Shown here one piece after another: positions 19,072 through 28,546 of a DNA stretch of 64,000 bases; within the stretch, counting starts at the first letter, position 1, and each line of letters opens with the position of its first letter. The stretch covers positions 2,666,001-2,730,000 of the forward strand of contig OZ243958.1 in NCBI GenBank assembly GCA_965214495.1. The letters run 5' to 3'. Under the pieces are notes generated by a model. That model was not told where the DNA came from. It searched no databases and was given only the letters and a program-made list of their open reading frames with translations. The translations under genes and the position numbers were made by a program. Source of the stretch: JANQOH01 sp965214495 (GTDB taxonomy: Bacteria; Pseudomonadota; Alphaproteobacteria; UBA7887).

Positions 19072-19770
19072 TTGGACCTTGAAGCGTTCCCGAATCCTGC
19101 GGCGGTCGATGCGGCGATCGTGAGCCGACGGTCGGTGCGGCGTTTCCTCGATACCCCGGTCGATCGCGCGACGGTCGAAACGCTGCTCGCCGTGGCGAGC
19201 CGGGCGCCCAGCGGCACCAACATGCAACCCTGGAAGGTGACCGCCGTCGCCGGCGCGGCCAGGCGCGCGCTGCAGGACGCGATCCTGACGGCTTACGACG
19301 CGCAGGAACCGGGTCACCGCAGCGAGGCCCCCTACTATCCCCAAAGCTTTCCCGAACCATACCGGACCCGCCGCCGCACCGTGGGGTGGGCGCTCTACGG
19401 CCTGCTCGGCATCGGCAAGGGCGACAAGGATCGGATGCGCGCCCAGCAGCGGCGCAACTATCTGTTCTTCGACGCGCCTGTCGGATTGATCTTCACGATC
19501 GATCGCATACTCGAAGTCGGCAGTTGGCTCGATTACGGCATGTTCCTGCAGAACGTGATGGTCGCGGCCCGCGCCCGCGGGCTGGATACCTGTCCGCAAA
19601 TGTCGTTCGCGCGTTACCATCGGGTCATTCGCCGGGTACTCGAGATTCCGGAGGACCGGATGGTGATGTGTGGCATGGCGCTGGGTTACGCCGACCCGGA
19701 AGCGCCGGAAAACCGCCTGGCGACCGACCGCGAACCGGTGTCGGGTTTCGCGCGAATGGAGGGGTTTTGA
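19072..19770 (+). CDS. Nitroreductase-family FMN oxidoreductase
   Basis: 232 residues. The FMN-binding VSRRSVRRFLDTPVDRATVE and ASRAPSGTNMQPWKVTAV are N-terminal, and GMFLQNVMVAARARGLDTC forms the dimer/FMN helix. The start is a TTG at 19072 with GGGAGAG upstream; no ATG is nearby. Members reduce nitro compounds, quinones or enones with NAD(P)H; the natural substrate is not visible. The next gene overlaps its stop by 4 bases. Confidence 0.85.
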   Translation: MDLEAFPNPAAVDAAIVSRRSVRRFLDTPVDRATVETLLAVASRAPSGTNMQPWKVTAVAGAARRALQDAILTAYDAQEPGHRSEAPYYPQSFPEPYRTRRRTVGWALYGLLGIGKGDKDRMRAQQRRNYLFFDAPVGLIFTIDRILEVGSWLDYGMFLQNVMVAARARGLDTCPQMSFARYHRVIRRVLEIPEDRMVMCGMALGYADPEAPENRLATDREPVSGFARMEGF

Positions 19771-20702
19771 TCCGCCTCGTTCTCGCCGCGCTGTTGCTCG
19801 GGGCGCCGGTTTGTGCGCCGTCGTGGGCGCAGGAGCGCCGGAGCGTCGATATCTGGAGCGAGGGCACGCGCATCGCCGGCGACCTCTGGTTCCCGCCCGG
19901 CCTCGATGCCGGGGCGACCGCGCCGGCCATTCTCATGAGCCACGGATGGGGCGGTGTGCGCGATCACCTGAACGGCGCCTATGCCGGTGATTTCGCGCGT
20001 GCCGGGTTCATCGTGCTCACGATCGACTACCGCGGCTGGGGCGAATCGGATTCGCGGCTGGTGCTCGCCGAAGCACAGCCGCGCGCAGACCCCGGCGGGA
20101 TCGCCGCCGCAAGGGTGCGCCTGATCCGCGAAGTGGTCGATCCGCACGATCAGATTCTCGACATCGCCAACGCCTTCGCCTTTCTGATCGGCGAACCGCA
20201 GGTCGATACGGCGCGTATCGGCGTTTGGGGCACAAGCTATTCCGGCGGCCTCGTCGTCGCCTTCGCGGCGCGCGAACCGCGCGTCGCGGCGGTGGTCGCG
20301 CAGGTGGGCTACATGGGCGGGGGAGAAGCCTCGCCCGAGCGCGGCCGCCGGCGCGCGACCGGGAAAGCCCGCGGCGAGATCGACCCGATCCCGCAGGGCA
20401 TCGACAAGTTCCCGGGACTTCGCGGCACGCCCGATCTCGCCAAAATGGTCGGCTGGCGCCCCATCGACGAGGCGCATCGGATCCGCATCCCGACGCTCGT
20501 CATGGACGTGGAAGACGAAGAATTGTTCGACCGCAACGCCAACGGGCGCGCGGTTTACGAGATCGTGCGCGCAAACGCGGAGGCCGCCTACGAAGCCTGG
20601 CCCGGGCGGCACTACGACATTTACGACAAACACCGCCGCGCCGCACTCGACCGGGCTATCGGCTGGTTCGACGAGCACTTGATGACCGAAGCGCCGCAGT
20701 AG
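19767..20702 (+). CDS. Secreted alpha/beta hydrolase
   Basis: 311 residues from a TTG overlapping the previous stop. A signal peptide (LIRLVLAALLLGAPVCAPSW, cleavage near SWA-QE) is followed by an alpha/beta hydrolase fold: oxyanion region MSHGWGG, nucleophile elbow WGTSYSGGL (Ser near residue 154), acid in VMDVEDEELFD, and His in GRHYDIYDKHR. It resembles dienelactone-hydrolase or CocE-type peptidase relatives acting in the periplasm. The substrate is unknown. Confidence 0.8.
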   Translation: MIRLVLAALLLGAPVCAPSWAQERRSVDIWSEGTRIAGDLWFPPGLDAGATAPAILMSHGWGGVRDHLNGAYAGDFARAGFIVLTIDYRGWGESDSRLVLAEAQPRADPGGIAAARVRLIREVVDPHDQILDIANAFAFLIGEPQVDTARIGVWGTSYSGGLVVAFAAREPRVAAVVAQVGYMGGGEASPERGRRRATGKARGEIDPIPQGIDKFPGLRGTPDLAKMVGWRPIDEAHRIRIPTLVMDVEDEELFDRNANGRAVYEIVRANAEAAYEAWPGRHYDIYDKHRRAALDRAIGWFDEHLMTEAPQ

Positions 20703-20713
20703 CGCTCGCGCCG

Positions 20714-21205
20714 CTATTCGAATCGTTCGCTGGAGTGAATGCCCCACAGGTGGTCGCGCGCGATCCAGCCGCGAATCGAGGCGAGCCTGACCTCGCACCA
20801 TTCTTCGGCGCAACCCAGCAGGGAACCGTGAACGCCCGGTTCGGCGCGGGCGAGCAGCGGTGCCGCGGCATCGGGGGCGCGGCGCAGGCCGCGCTCCCCG
20901 CCGACCACCATGATCGTCCGCCGCCCCGACAGCAACGCCTTGTGAACCCATCCTTCCGCGCCTTCGTGGTCGCGCACGCGGCGCCACAGACCGAACTCGC
21001 CGACGATCTCCACCGGCACCGACCGGCGCGTGAACACCCATGCGATCGGGTAGCGGAAGCCGGGGCCGGCGCGCAGGTTCACCTTGTCCGAGGCAAGGCT
21101 CACGAAGCGGGGGAGCGGCAGGCCGCTGGGTCCCGACTCGACGGCGACCGCCGTCGGCGCAGCCAGCAAACCCCAGAGCGACACGAAAAGGGCGCGAAAG
21201 AACAT
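20714..21205 (-). CDS. Secreted bacterial SH3-domain protein
   Basis: 163 residues from the ATG at 21205. A signal peptide (residues 1-22, FFRALFVSLWGLLAAPTAVA) precedes two SH3-like units: KVNLRAGPGFRYPIAWVFTR and RGLRRAPDAAAPLLARAEPG. The proteins of this family (SH3_4/DUF1058 type) sit in the periplasm and probably bind peptidoglycan or proteins. Divergent from the downstream dehydrogenase gene. Confidence 0.85.
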   Translation of the reverse strand: MFFRALFVSLWGLLAAPTAVAVESGPSGLPLPRFVSLASDKVNLRAGPGFRYPIAWVFTRRSVPVEIVGEFGLWRRVRDHEGAEGWVHKALLSGRRTIMVVGGERGLRRAPDAAAPLLARAEPGVHGSLLGCAEEWCEVRLASIRGWIARDHLWGIHSSERFE

Positions 21206-21347
21206 GGCGGAGCGCGTGCGAGCGGTGAGTCGAGCGATAGCTGAACAGATAGGCCGGCGTCCGCAGCCGCCCACCCCGCGCTTTGTTTCGCTGCGTCGGG
21301 TTTGATAGACAGATATTTCGCTCTTCGTAACTGCGGGGACCCGCGTG

Positions 21348-22334
21348 ATGACCCGTCGCAAGCCCGTGGTCGCCGTGACCCGCAAACTGCCCGAAGCCGT
21401 CGAAACCCGGATGATGGAGTTGTTCGACACCAGGTTGAACGACGACGACCATCCGATGTCGGCCGAGGAGCTGATGGCGGCAGTGGGCGACGCCGAGGTC
21501 CTCGTGCCGACCGTAACCGATCGGATCGACGCCCGGATCGTCGGCGCAGCCGGGCCGCAACTGAAGCTGATCGCGAGCTATGGCGCCGGAGTCGACCACA
21601 TCGACCTCGCTCGGGCGCGCGACCGCGGAATCACGGTGACCAACACCCCGGGGGTGCTGACCGAAGACACCGCCGACATGACGATGGCGCTGATACTCGC
21701 GGTGCCGCGCCGGCTTGCCGAGGGCGAACGCCTGGTGCGCAGCGGCGCGTGGCGGGGCTGGGGGCCGACCTCGATGTTGGGCCACCGTATCTGGGGCAAG
21801 CGGCTTGGCATCATCGGCATGGGCCGTATCGGCGCCGCGGTAGCGCGTCGCGCACGCGGCTTCGGACTCGCCATCCACTATCACAACCGGCGCCGCGCGC
21901 CGCAGGCCCTGGAACAGGAACTCGAAGCGACGTGGTGGGAAAGCCTCGACCAGATGCTGGCGCGCATGGACATCATCTCGGTCAACTGCCCGCACACGCC
22001 GGCCACGTTCCATCTGCTTTCGGCGCGTCGCCTCGCTTTGCTGCAACCGCACGCCTATATCGTGAACACCTCGCGCGGCGAAGTGATCGACGAGGCGGTG
22101 CTGGCGCGAATGCTGCGCGACAGGCGCATCGCCGGCGCCGGCCTCGATGTGTTCGAGCACGAACCGGCGGTCAATCCCCGGCTGATGGCGATGGAAAACG
22201 TGGTTCTGCTACCGCATATGGGGTCGGCGACCTACGAGGCGCGCCTGGACACCGGCGAGAGGGTGATCGTCAGCATCAAGAGTTTCGTCGATGGCCACGC
22301 GCCCCCGGACCGGGTGATCGCGAACATGATGTGA
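21348..22334 (+). CDS. D-isomer-specific 2-hydroxyacid dehydrogenase (glyoxylate reductase type)
   Basis: 328 residues from ATG 21348 (a GTG lies directly before it at 21345). The NAD fold is LGIIGMGRIGAAVARRARGF; the catalytic triad is Arg in NTSRGEVIDEAVL, Glu in AGLDVFEHEPAVN and His in VVLLPHMGSATYEAR. It likely reduces glyoxylate or hydroxypyruvate, which would fit the glycolate-oxidase genes downstream, though the link is only by neighbourhood. Confidence 0.88.
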   Translation: MTRRKPVVAVTRKLPEAVETRMMELFDTRLNDDDHPMSAEELMAAVGDAEVLVPTVTDRIDARIVGAAGPQLKLIASYGAGVDHIDLARARDRGITVTNTPGVLTEDTADMTMALILAVPRRLAEGERLVRSGAWRGWGPTSMLGHRIWGKRLGIIGMGRIGAAVARRARGFGLAIHYHNRRRAPQALEQELEATWWESLDQMLARMDIISVNCPHTPATFHLLSARRLALLQPHAYIVNTSRGEVIDEAVLARMLRDRRIAGAGLDVFEHEPAVNPRLMAMENVVLLPHMGSATYEARLDTGERVIVSIKSFVDGHAPPDRVIANMM

Positions 22335-22355
22335 TTCGCGCCGGTCTTGCGCCCT

Positions 22356-23216
22356 TCACGCTCCGTCGCCGGGCTTGATGGCGCCGGTGCGCGACGGATC
22401 GGCCGGATAGGCGCCCAGCGTCTTCACCGAACGCGAAAAGAAGGCGAGCTCGTCGAACGCACGCTGAATCGCCGGGTCGTCGGGGTGGCCGGCGACGTCG
22501 CAATAGAATTGCGCGGCCGTGAAGGACCCGTCGAGTATGTAGCTCTCGAGCTTGAGCATGTTGACGCCGTTCGTCGCGAAACCGCCGAGCGCCTTGTAGA
22601 GCGCGGCCGGAATGTTACGGACCATGAACACGAAGGTGGTGATCACCGCCCCCGCCGGATCGGGGCGCACCGGTTCCTTCGCCATCGCCAGAAAGCGCGT
22701 CGTGTTGTGTTCCGCGTCCTCGATGTCGGAGGCCAGCGGCGTCAGCCCGTAGGTTTCCGCGGCGAGGGTCGAGGCGATCGCGGCCTGGGAAGGATCGCCG
22801 CGTGCGGCGATCTCGGCGGCGGCGCCCGCCGTATCCGCCTCGATGACCGGGACGAGACCGCGCGCGCGGATCAGCTTGCGGCATTGCGCCAGCGCATGCA
22901 CGTGGCTGTGCACCGTGCGCAAGTCCGCCAGCGTCGCGCCGGGGACGCCGAGCAATTGATGTTGCACGCGCTGAAAGGTTTCGCCGACGATATGCAACCC
23001 CGAATCGGGGAGCAGGTGGTGAATATCGGCCACCCGGCCAGCGAGCGAGTTCTCGATCGGGATCATCGCCAGCACGGCGCGCCCCTGTTTCACCGCCGTG
23101 AAAGCGTCTTCGAACGTATCGCAGGCAAGCGCGTCGTGATCGGGATAGCGGTCGCGGCAGGCCATGTTCGAGTAGGCCCCGCGCACGCCCTGAAACGCGA
23201 TCGCCGGGCGGTTCAC
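22356..23216 (-). CDS. pheA: Prephenate dehydratase
   Basis: 286 residues from the GTG at 23216, which overlaps kdsB. The PDT domain runs from AIAFQGVRGAYSNMACRD to the catalytic TRF motif in EHNTTRFLAMAK, and an ACT domain with NMLKLESYILDGSF follows and should bind phenylalanine for feedback control. It is the monofunctional form with no chorismate mutase domain. It converts prephenate to phenylpyruvate. Confidence 0.93.
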   Translation of the reverse strand: MNRPAIAFQGVRGAYSNMACRDRYPDHDALACDTFEDAFTAVKQGRAVLAMIPIENSLAGRVADIHHLLPDSGLHIVGETFQRVQHQLLGVPGATLADLRTVHSHVHALAQCRKLIRARGLVPVIEADTAGAAAEIAARGDPSQAAIASTLAAETYGLTPLASDIEDAEHNTTRFLAMAKEPVRPDPAGAVITTFVFMVRNIPAALYKALGGFATNGVNMLKLESYILDGSFTAAQFYCDVAGHPDDPAIQRAFDELAFFSRSVKTLGAYPADPSRTGAIKPGDGA

Positions 23217-23971
23217 GGTCGCGGTTGCGGCGCCAGCAGCGCCCGCGCCTTCGCCAGATCGGCGGCGGTATCGACTCCGAGCGGAACCGTATCGACGAGC
23301 GCCGCCTCGATGCGCATTCCGGCCTCGAGCGCGCGCAACTGCTCCAACCTTTCGCGCAGCTCCAGCGGGCTCGGCGGCAATGCGACGAAACGCTCGAGCG
23401 CGGCGCGGCGCCAGGCGTAGAGGCCGATATGGTGATAGAGCGGTCCGTCGCCGGACGGCGCGGTCGTGCGCGTGAAATAGAGCGCCCGCGCTTGCCGCGC
23501 ACCGCCGAAACCGGCAACCAGCTTGACCACGTTCGGATCGGCGCGCTCGGCCGGATCGCGGATCTCGGCGCACACCGTTGCGATATCCACATCCGGCGTT
23601 CGCAGCGCCGCCAGCGCAGCGCGGATGCTCACCGGGTCGATCGCCGGCAGGTCGCCCTGCACGTTGACCACCGCCTGGTAACGCCGGCCGGGGTCCAGCG
23701 CCGCGAGCGCCTCGTGCACACGGTCGGACCCGGACGCGTGGTCGGAGCGGGTGAGTATCGCGCGACCGCCGACGGCCTCGACCGCGTGCGTGATCTCCGG
23801 TTCCGCGGCCGCCACCGCCACGTCGCCGACCGCGGCTTCGGTCGCGCGACGCCACACATGGACGATCATCGGTTCGCCGTGAATGTCGGCGAGCACCTTG
23901 TCCGGCAGGCGCGTCGAAGCGCGGCGGGCGGGAATAAGAACGATCGTCGCGGCGCGGTCCATCGCCGGCAA
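23213..23971 (-). CDS. kdsB: 3-deoxy-manno-octulosonate (CMP-KDO) cytidylyltransferase
   Basis: 252 residues. The nucleotide-binding VLIPARRASTRLPDKVLADI is at residues 11-30; VVNVQGDLPAIDP and YHHIGLYAWRRAALERFV are further family marks. It activates KDO for lipopolysaccharide inner core, showing that the organism makes LPS. The start may be Met1 or Met4. It overlaps pheA by 4 bases. Confidence 0.93.
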   Translation of the reverse strand: MPAMDRAATIVLIPARRASTRLPDKVLADIHGEPMIVHVWRRATEAAVGDVAVAAAEPEITHAVEAVGGRAILTRSDHASGSDRVHEALAALDPGRRYQAVVNVQGDLPAIDPVSIRAALAALRTPDVDIATVCAEIRDPAERADPNVVKLVAGFGGARQARALYFTRTTAPSGDGPLYHHIGLYAWRRAALERFVALPPSPLELRERLEQLRALEAGMRIEAALVDTVPLGVDTAADLAKARALLAPQPRP

Positions 23972-24020
23972 GACTACAGGCGTTGCGGCGGCGCGCGCAA
24001 AGCCGGGCAGCGGCGTTCGT

Positions 24021-24050
24021 TTGACATCCCTCGCCCGTCCGTCCTATAGG
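24021..24050 (+). promoter_or_regulatory. Promoter of rpmJ
   Basis: A consensus -35 TTGACA (24021-24026), an 18-base spacer and a -10-like TATAGG (24045-24050) lie about 32 bases before the L36 start codon, between divergently oriented kdsB and rpmJ. Confidence 0.55.
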
Positions 24051-24081
24051 AGCGTCGTCGCCCGCCGCTCGGAAGCGTGTC

Positions 24082-24207
24082 ATGAAAGTCCTGAAATCGC
24101 TCAAGTCCGCGAAGAGCCGACACCGGGATTGCCGCGTCGTTCGACGCAAGGGCAGGCTCTACGTCATCAACAAGACCAACCCGCGTTTCAAGGCCCGGCA
24201 GAGCTGA
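24082..24207 (+). CDS. rpmJ: 50S ribosomal protein L36 (zinc-free long form)
   Basis: A 41-residue protein, MKVLKSLKSAKSRHRDCRVV continuing to NKTNPRFKARQS. It is the 41-residue, single-Cys L36 variant common in alphaproteobacteria, which lacks the four-ligand zinc site of the C+ form. A GGAAG stretch precedes the ATG, with a clear promoter upstream. It stands alone, as this variant usually does. Confidence 0.95.
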   Translation: MKVLKSLKSAKSRHRDCRVVRRKGRLYVINKTNPRFKARQS

Positions 24208-24270
24208 CTCCGCGCCGGGCGCACCGTTCGACGCGGTGCGCACCACCGTCGGGCGGCGGGAGGTAACGCC

Positions 24271-25758
24271 ATGCGGATGCCCGACCCCGATCCGGCCGTC
24301 ATCGCGAACCGTGCTCAGCTCGCTGCGCGCCTGCGCACCATCCTCCCCGCCGACGGGGTGATCGACGACCCCGACGGCTTGCGCGTCTTCGACAGCGACG
24401 GTCTCACCGCCTATCGTGCCGTGCCGCTCGTCGTCGCGTTTCCGGAATCGACCGAACAGGTCGCGGCGGTCCTCGCCGTCTGCGCCGATATGGGGGTCAA
24501 GGTGGTGCCGCGCGGCGCCGGCACAGGTTTGTCGGGCGGCGCGTTGCCGCTCGCCGACGGGGTCAGCCTGGCGCTCACCAAGCTCAATCGCATCCTGGAA
24601 ATCGACTACGCCAATCGCTGCGCGATCGTGCAGCCTGGCGTGACCAACCTCGCGATCAGCGAGGCGGTGGCCGGCGAAGGCTTTTATTACGCCCCTGATC
24701 CGTCGAGCCAGATCGCCTGCTCGATCGGCGGAAACGTCGCGGAGAACTCCGGCGGCGTGCATTGTCTGAAATACGGCGTCACCACCAACAACATCCTCGG
24801 CCTGGAGATGGCGCTCGTCGACGGCACGGTCGTCCGCCTCGGCGGCCGCCATATGGACTCGGAAGGCTACGACCTGATGGGGGTGCTGACCGGGTCGGAG
24901 GGGCTGCTCGGCGTGATCACCGAGGTCACCGTCCGGATCCTGCCGAAACCGGAGACGGCGCGCGCGCTGCTGATCGGCTTCCCCACCGTGGCGGCGGGGG
25001 GCGATTGCGTCGCCAGGGTCATCGCCGCGGGGATTATCCCCGGCGGGATGGAGATGATGGACCGCACCGCGATTCACGCAGCGGAAGCCTTCTGCGGCGC
25101 CGGCTACCCCCTCGACGTCGAATCCCTGCTGATCGTCGAACTCGACGGGCCGGCCGTGGAAGTCGATGAACTGCTCGGCCGCGTCAAGGAGATCGCCGAA
25201 GGCTGCGGCGCAATCTCGCTGCGCGCCAGCGAAAGCGAGGAAGAACGGTTGCGCTTCTGGACGGGGCGCAAATCCGCCTTCCCCGCCGTCGGTCGAATTT
25301 CGCCGGACTACTACTGCATGGACGGCACCATTCCGCGTGCGCGCCTGCCCGAAGTGCTCGAACGCATGAGCGAACTGTCGGCCCGATACAAGCTCGCGGT
25401 CGCCAACGTGTTCCATGCCGGCGACGGCAATCTCCATCCGCTCATCCTCTACGACGCCAACGAGCCCGGCGCGATCGAGACCGCCGAGGCGTTCGGCGCC
25501 GACATTCTCAGGCTTTGCGTCGAGGTCGGCGGCGTGCTGTCGGGCGAGCACGGCATCGGGGTCGAGAAGCGCGACCTGATGGGCGCGATGTTCGACAAGG
25601 TCGATCTCGATCAGCAACAGCGCCTCAAATGTGCGTTCGACCCGGACGGTCTGCTCAATCCCGGCAAGCTGTTTCCCGAACTGCACCGCTGCGCCGAGCT
25701 CGGGCGGATGCACGTGCATCGCGGACGGGTTCCGTTTCCCGACCTGCCGCGCTTCTGA
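24271..25758 (+). CDS. glcD: Glycolate oxidase FAD subunit
   Basis: 495 residues. The FAD-binding type-4 domain has VPRGAGTGLSGGALPLADGV near residue 77 and SIGGNVAENSGGVHCLKYGV near residue 155; the C-terminal FAD-oxidase domain contains HAGDGNLHPLILYD and the active-site GEHGIGVEKRDLM. It oxidises glycolate (or another 2-hydroxy acid) to glyoxylate. It overlaps glcE by one base. The Fe-S subunit glcF does not follow. Confidence 0.9.
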   Translation: MRMPDPDPAVIANRAQLAARLRTILPADGVIDDPDGLRVFDSDGLTAYRAVPLVVAFPESTEQVAAVLAVCADMGVKVVPRGAGTGLSGGALPLADGVSLALTKLNRILEIDYANRCAIVQPGVTNLAISEAVAGEGFYYAPDPSSQIACSIGGNVAENSGGVHCLKYGVTTNNILGLEMALVDGTVVRLGGRHMDSEGYDLMGVLTGSEGLLGVITEVTVRILPKPETARALLIGFPTVAAGGDCVARVIAAGIIPGGMEMMDRTAIHAAEAFCGAGYPLDVESLLIVELDGPAVEVDELLGRVKEIAEGCGAISLRASESEEERLRFWTGRKSAFPAVGRISPDYYCMDGTIPRARLPEVLERMSELSARYKLAVANVFHAGDGNLHPLILYDANEPGAIETAEAFGADILRLCVEVGGVLSGEHGIGVEKRDLMGAMFDKVDLDQQQRLKCAFDPDGLLNPGKLFPELHRCAELGRMHVHRGRVPFPDLPRF

Positions 25759-26966
25759 TGTCGCGGCGTTTCCGGCCGACCGACGACAAGCAGGTGTGCG
25801 ACGTCGTCGCCTGGGCTGTCGCAGAGGAAACACCGCTCGAAGTCGCCGGGGCCGGGAGCAAGCGGGGGTTGGGGCGGCCGGGCAATTTGCCGGCGCAGCT
25901 CGAGCTGGACCGGCTCGCCGGCATTACCGACTACGCCCCCGCCGAACTCGCGCTCAGCGCACGCGCCGGGACGCCGGTCGCCGACATCGCCGCCGCTCTG
26001 GCCGCGGAGAACCAACACCTCGCGTTCGAGCCGCCCGACCTCGGCCCGATATTCGGCCGCCCGGCCGGGGCGGCGACGATCGGCGGCGCCATCGCCTGCA
26101 ACCTGTCGGGATCGCGGCGGGTCAAGGCGGGCGCCGCGCGCGACCACTTCCTCGGCGCCCGCGCGGTCAACGGCCGCGGCGAGTCGTTCAAGACCGGCGG
26201 CAAGGTGGTCAAAAACGTATCGGGTTACGACCTTTGCAAGCTGCTCGCCGGGTCTTACGGCACTCTCGGCGTGTTGACCGATATCACTCTGAAGGTGCTT
26301 CCGGCGCCGGAGAAGATTCGGACCGTGCTGGCATATGGCCTCGGTTCCGATGACGGTGTGGCGGCGCTCGGCACGGCGGCGCGTTCACCGCTCGAACCCT
26401 CGGCGCTCGCCCATCTGCCGGCCGATGCGGCGGCGCGGTCGAGCGTCGAGCGGATCCGCGACGCTGCGGCGGCGGTCACGGCGGTGCGCGTGGAGGGGCC
26501 GGAGGCTTCGGTGCTCGACCGGTGCGCGCGCTTGCGCGATCTGCTGGGGGAGCATGGCGAGACGGAAGAACTGCATCGGCACAACTCCGTGCGCCTGTGG
26601 CGCGAGATCGGCGCTGCGGCGCTGCTTGGGGATTTGGGCGATCACGCCATCTGGCGGCTGTCTCTGGCTCCGGCGCAAGCGGCGACGGTGGCGGCGGCGT
26701 GCGGCGGTGTCCACTATTTCGACTGGGCCGGCGGGCTGGTGTGGCTCGCGGTTTCGCTGGAGGGCGATGCCGGTGCGGCGGCGATTCGCCGCGCCGTCGC
26801 CGGGCATGGCCACGCGACCTTGATCCGCGCCCCTGACGCGGTGCGCGCGCGCGTGCCGGTGTTCCAACCCCAACCCGTTCCTCTTGCGGCACTGAGCGCG
26901 CGGGTCAAGCGGCAGTTCGACCCGGCCGGCGTGCTCAACCCCGGCCGGATGGTTGCCGGCGCGTGA
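25758..26966 (+). CDS. glcE: Glycolate oxidase FAD-binding subunit
   Basis: 402 residues from the ATG that overlaps the glcD stop. It has one FAD-binding type-4 domain: LEVAGAGSKRGLGRPG, GRPAGAATIGGAIACNLSGS and KNVSGYDLCKLLAGSYGTLG. The C-terminal VKRQFDPAGVLNPGRM is the usual GlcE end. It partners GlcD in the membrane-associated complex; glcF would complete it but is replaced here by a small secreted protein gene. Confidence 0.9.
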   Translation: MSRRFRPTDDKQVCDVVAWAVAEETPLEVAGAGSKRGLGRPGNLPAQLELDRLAGITDYAPAELALSARAGTPVADIAAALAAENQHLAFEPPDLGPIFGRPAGAATIGGAIACNLSGSRRVKAGAARDHFLGARAVNGRGESFKTGGKVVKNVSGYDLCKLLAGSYGTLGVLTDITLKVLPAPEKIRTVLAYGLGSDDGVAALGTAARSPLEPSALAHLPADAAARSSVERIRDAAAAVTAVRVEGPEASVLDRCARLRDLLGEHGETEELHRHNSVRLWREIGAAALLGDLGDHAIWRLSLAPAQAATVAAACGGVHYFDWAGGLVWLAVSLEGDAGAAAIRRAVAGHGHATLIRAPDAVRARVPVFQPQPVPLAALSARVKRQFDPAGVLNPGRMVAGA

Positions 26967-26973
26967 CCTGCCG

Positions 26974-27252
26974 ATGACAGCGACCGCAATGCGCCGCGTT
27001 GCGGCGGCGGCGGGGCTTGCCGCCCTGGCGACCCCCGCCGAGGCGACCGGCGGGTCTTTCACGCTTTGCTACGAGCGGCTCAAGCAATTCGCTGCGCTCT
27101 ATGCGGCGCAGGGCAGTCCCAACGCCGCGATCGTCGAACCGGTGGACGCACCGGAGGAGCGCCGCTACGTGCTGGAAATGCGGATCGGCGAGAAGATCCA
27201 CAGATTCACCTGCACCCGGGGCGGCCGGATCGAGCGCGTGGATGAGGAATGA
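26974..27252 (+). CDS. Small secreted protein of unknown function
   Basis: 92 residues from ATG 26974 (an earlier in-frame start at 26953 overlaps glcE). Residues 1-24 form a signal peptide ending at PAEA, and the mature part (GGSFTLCYERLKQFAALYAA, then ...HRFTCTRGGRIERVDEE) has two Cys that could form a disulfide. I recognise no family. Position directly after glcE and before the thiolase suggests co-transcription. Confidence 0.6.
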   Translation: MTATAMRRVAAAAGLAALATPAEATGGSFTLCYERLKQFAALYAAQGSPNAAIVEPVDAPEERRYVLEMRIGEKIHRFTCTRGGRIERVDEE

Positions 27253-27298
27253 GTGTATGGTGGCGGCAACGCCGGATGGGTCGCGACGGGAGACAATC

Positions 27299-28486
27299 AT
27301 GGCCGCAGATCCGATCGTCATCGCCGGGATGGCACGCACACCGATGGGAAGCTTTCAGGGGAGTCTGGCGAATCTCGACGCGCCGGGCCTCGGCGCGGTC
27401 GCGATCGAGAGCGCGCTCGACCGCGCCGGAATCGATGGCGCCGAGGTCAGCGAAGTGATCATGGGCTGCGTGTTGCAGGCGGGCCAGGGCCAGGCGCCGG
27501 CTCGGCAGGCGGCGATCCGCGCCGGCATCCCTCACTTGGTGGGCGCCACCACGGTCAACAAGATGTGCGGCTCGGGCATGAAGGCGACGATGTTCGCCCA
27601 TGACCTGATCGCCGCGAACTCCGCGGATGTCGTGGTCGCCGGCGGTCTCGAAAGCATGACCAACGCCCCCTATCTGCTGCCCAAGGCGCGCGGTGGAATG
27701 CGCATGGGCCACGGCGAGGTCAAGGACCACATGTTTCTCGACGGCCTGGAAGACGCCTATGACCGCGGCAGGTTGATGGGAGCCTTCGCCGAGAACACGG
27801 CGGAGAAATACCAGTTCACCCGCGAAGAACAGGACGATTTCGCCATTCGTTCGCTGAAACGGGGCAAGCGGGCCAACGAAGACGGCAGTTTCGCGGACGA
27901 AATGGTCCCCGTGACGGTGAGGACCCGCAAGGGTGAAACGGTGGTGGACCGCGACGAGCAACCGTTCACTGCGGTTATCGAGAAGATTCCGCATCTGCGT
28001 CCGGCGTTCCGCAAGAACGGAACGGTGACGGCGGCGAACTCGAGTTCGATCTCCGACGGCGCGAGCGCGCTGGTGCTGATGCGGCGCTCGGAAGCCGAAC
28101 GGCGCGGCCTGACTCCGCTTGCGGTCATCGTCGCCCATGCGACCCACAGCCAGCAGCCGGAATGGTTCACCACCGCGCCGGTCGGCGCCATCGACAAGGT
28201 GCTCGGTGCGGCCGGGTGGCGGAAGGACGAGGTCGATCTGTGGGAGATCAACGAAGCCTTCGCGGTGGTGGCGATGGCTGCGATGAAGGAACACGGGCTG
28301 CCTGCCGAGAGAGTCAACGTCCATGGCGGTGCGTGCGCGATGGGCCACCCGATCGGTTCTTCCGGCTCGCGCATCGTCGCGACACTCGTCGGGGCGATGC
28401 GCAAGCACGGCGTGGGCAAGGGCATCGCCGCCCTGTGTATCGGCGGCGGCGAGGGCACGGCGGTCGCGATCGAGCGCGTTGCCTGA
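27299..28486 (+). CDS. Acetyl-CoA C-acyltransferase (thiolase)
   Basis: 395 residues from the ATG at 27299 with GGGAGA just upstream. The nucleophile Cys is in TVNKMCGSGMKATMFA near residue 89; the active-site His is in NEAFAVVAMAAMKEH and GHPIGSSGSRI, and the second Cys in LCIGGGEGTAVA. It condenses or cleaves acyl-CoA units. The biosynthetic acetoacetyl-CoA type is likely, but phaB or fatty-acid genes are not adjacent. Confidence 0.9.
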   Translation: MAADPIVIAGMARTPMGSFQGSLANLDAPGLGAVAIESALDRAGIDGAEVSEVIMGCVLQAGQGQAPARQAAIRAGIPHLVGATTVNKMCGSGMKATMFAHDLIAANSADVVVAGGLESMTNAPYLLPKARGGMRMGHGEVKDHMFLDGLEDAYDRGRLMGAFAENTAEKYQFTREEQDDFAIRSLKRGKRANEDGSFADEMVPVTVRTRKGETVVDRDEQPFTAVIEKIPHLRPAFRKNGTVTAANSSSISDGASALVLMRRSEAERRGLTPLAVIVAHATHSQQPEWFTTAPVGAIDKVLGAAGWRKDEVDLWEINEAFAVVAMAAMKEHGLPAERVNVHGGACAMGHPIGSSGSRIVATLVGAMRKHGVGKGIAALCIGGGEGTAVAIERVA

Positions 28487-28546
28487 CATTCGTTCGTCCC
28501 CGGCGCTCCTGCTATAACGCGCCGCACATTCGGGGGGAGCCAGGGG

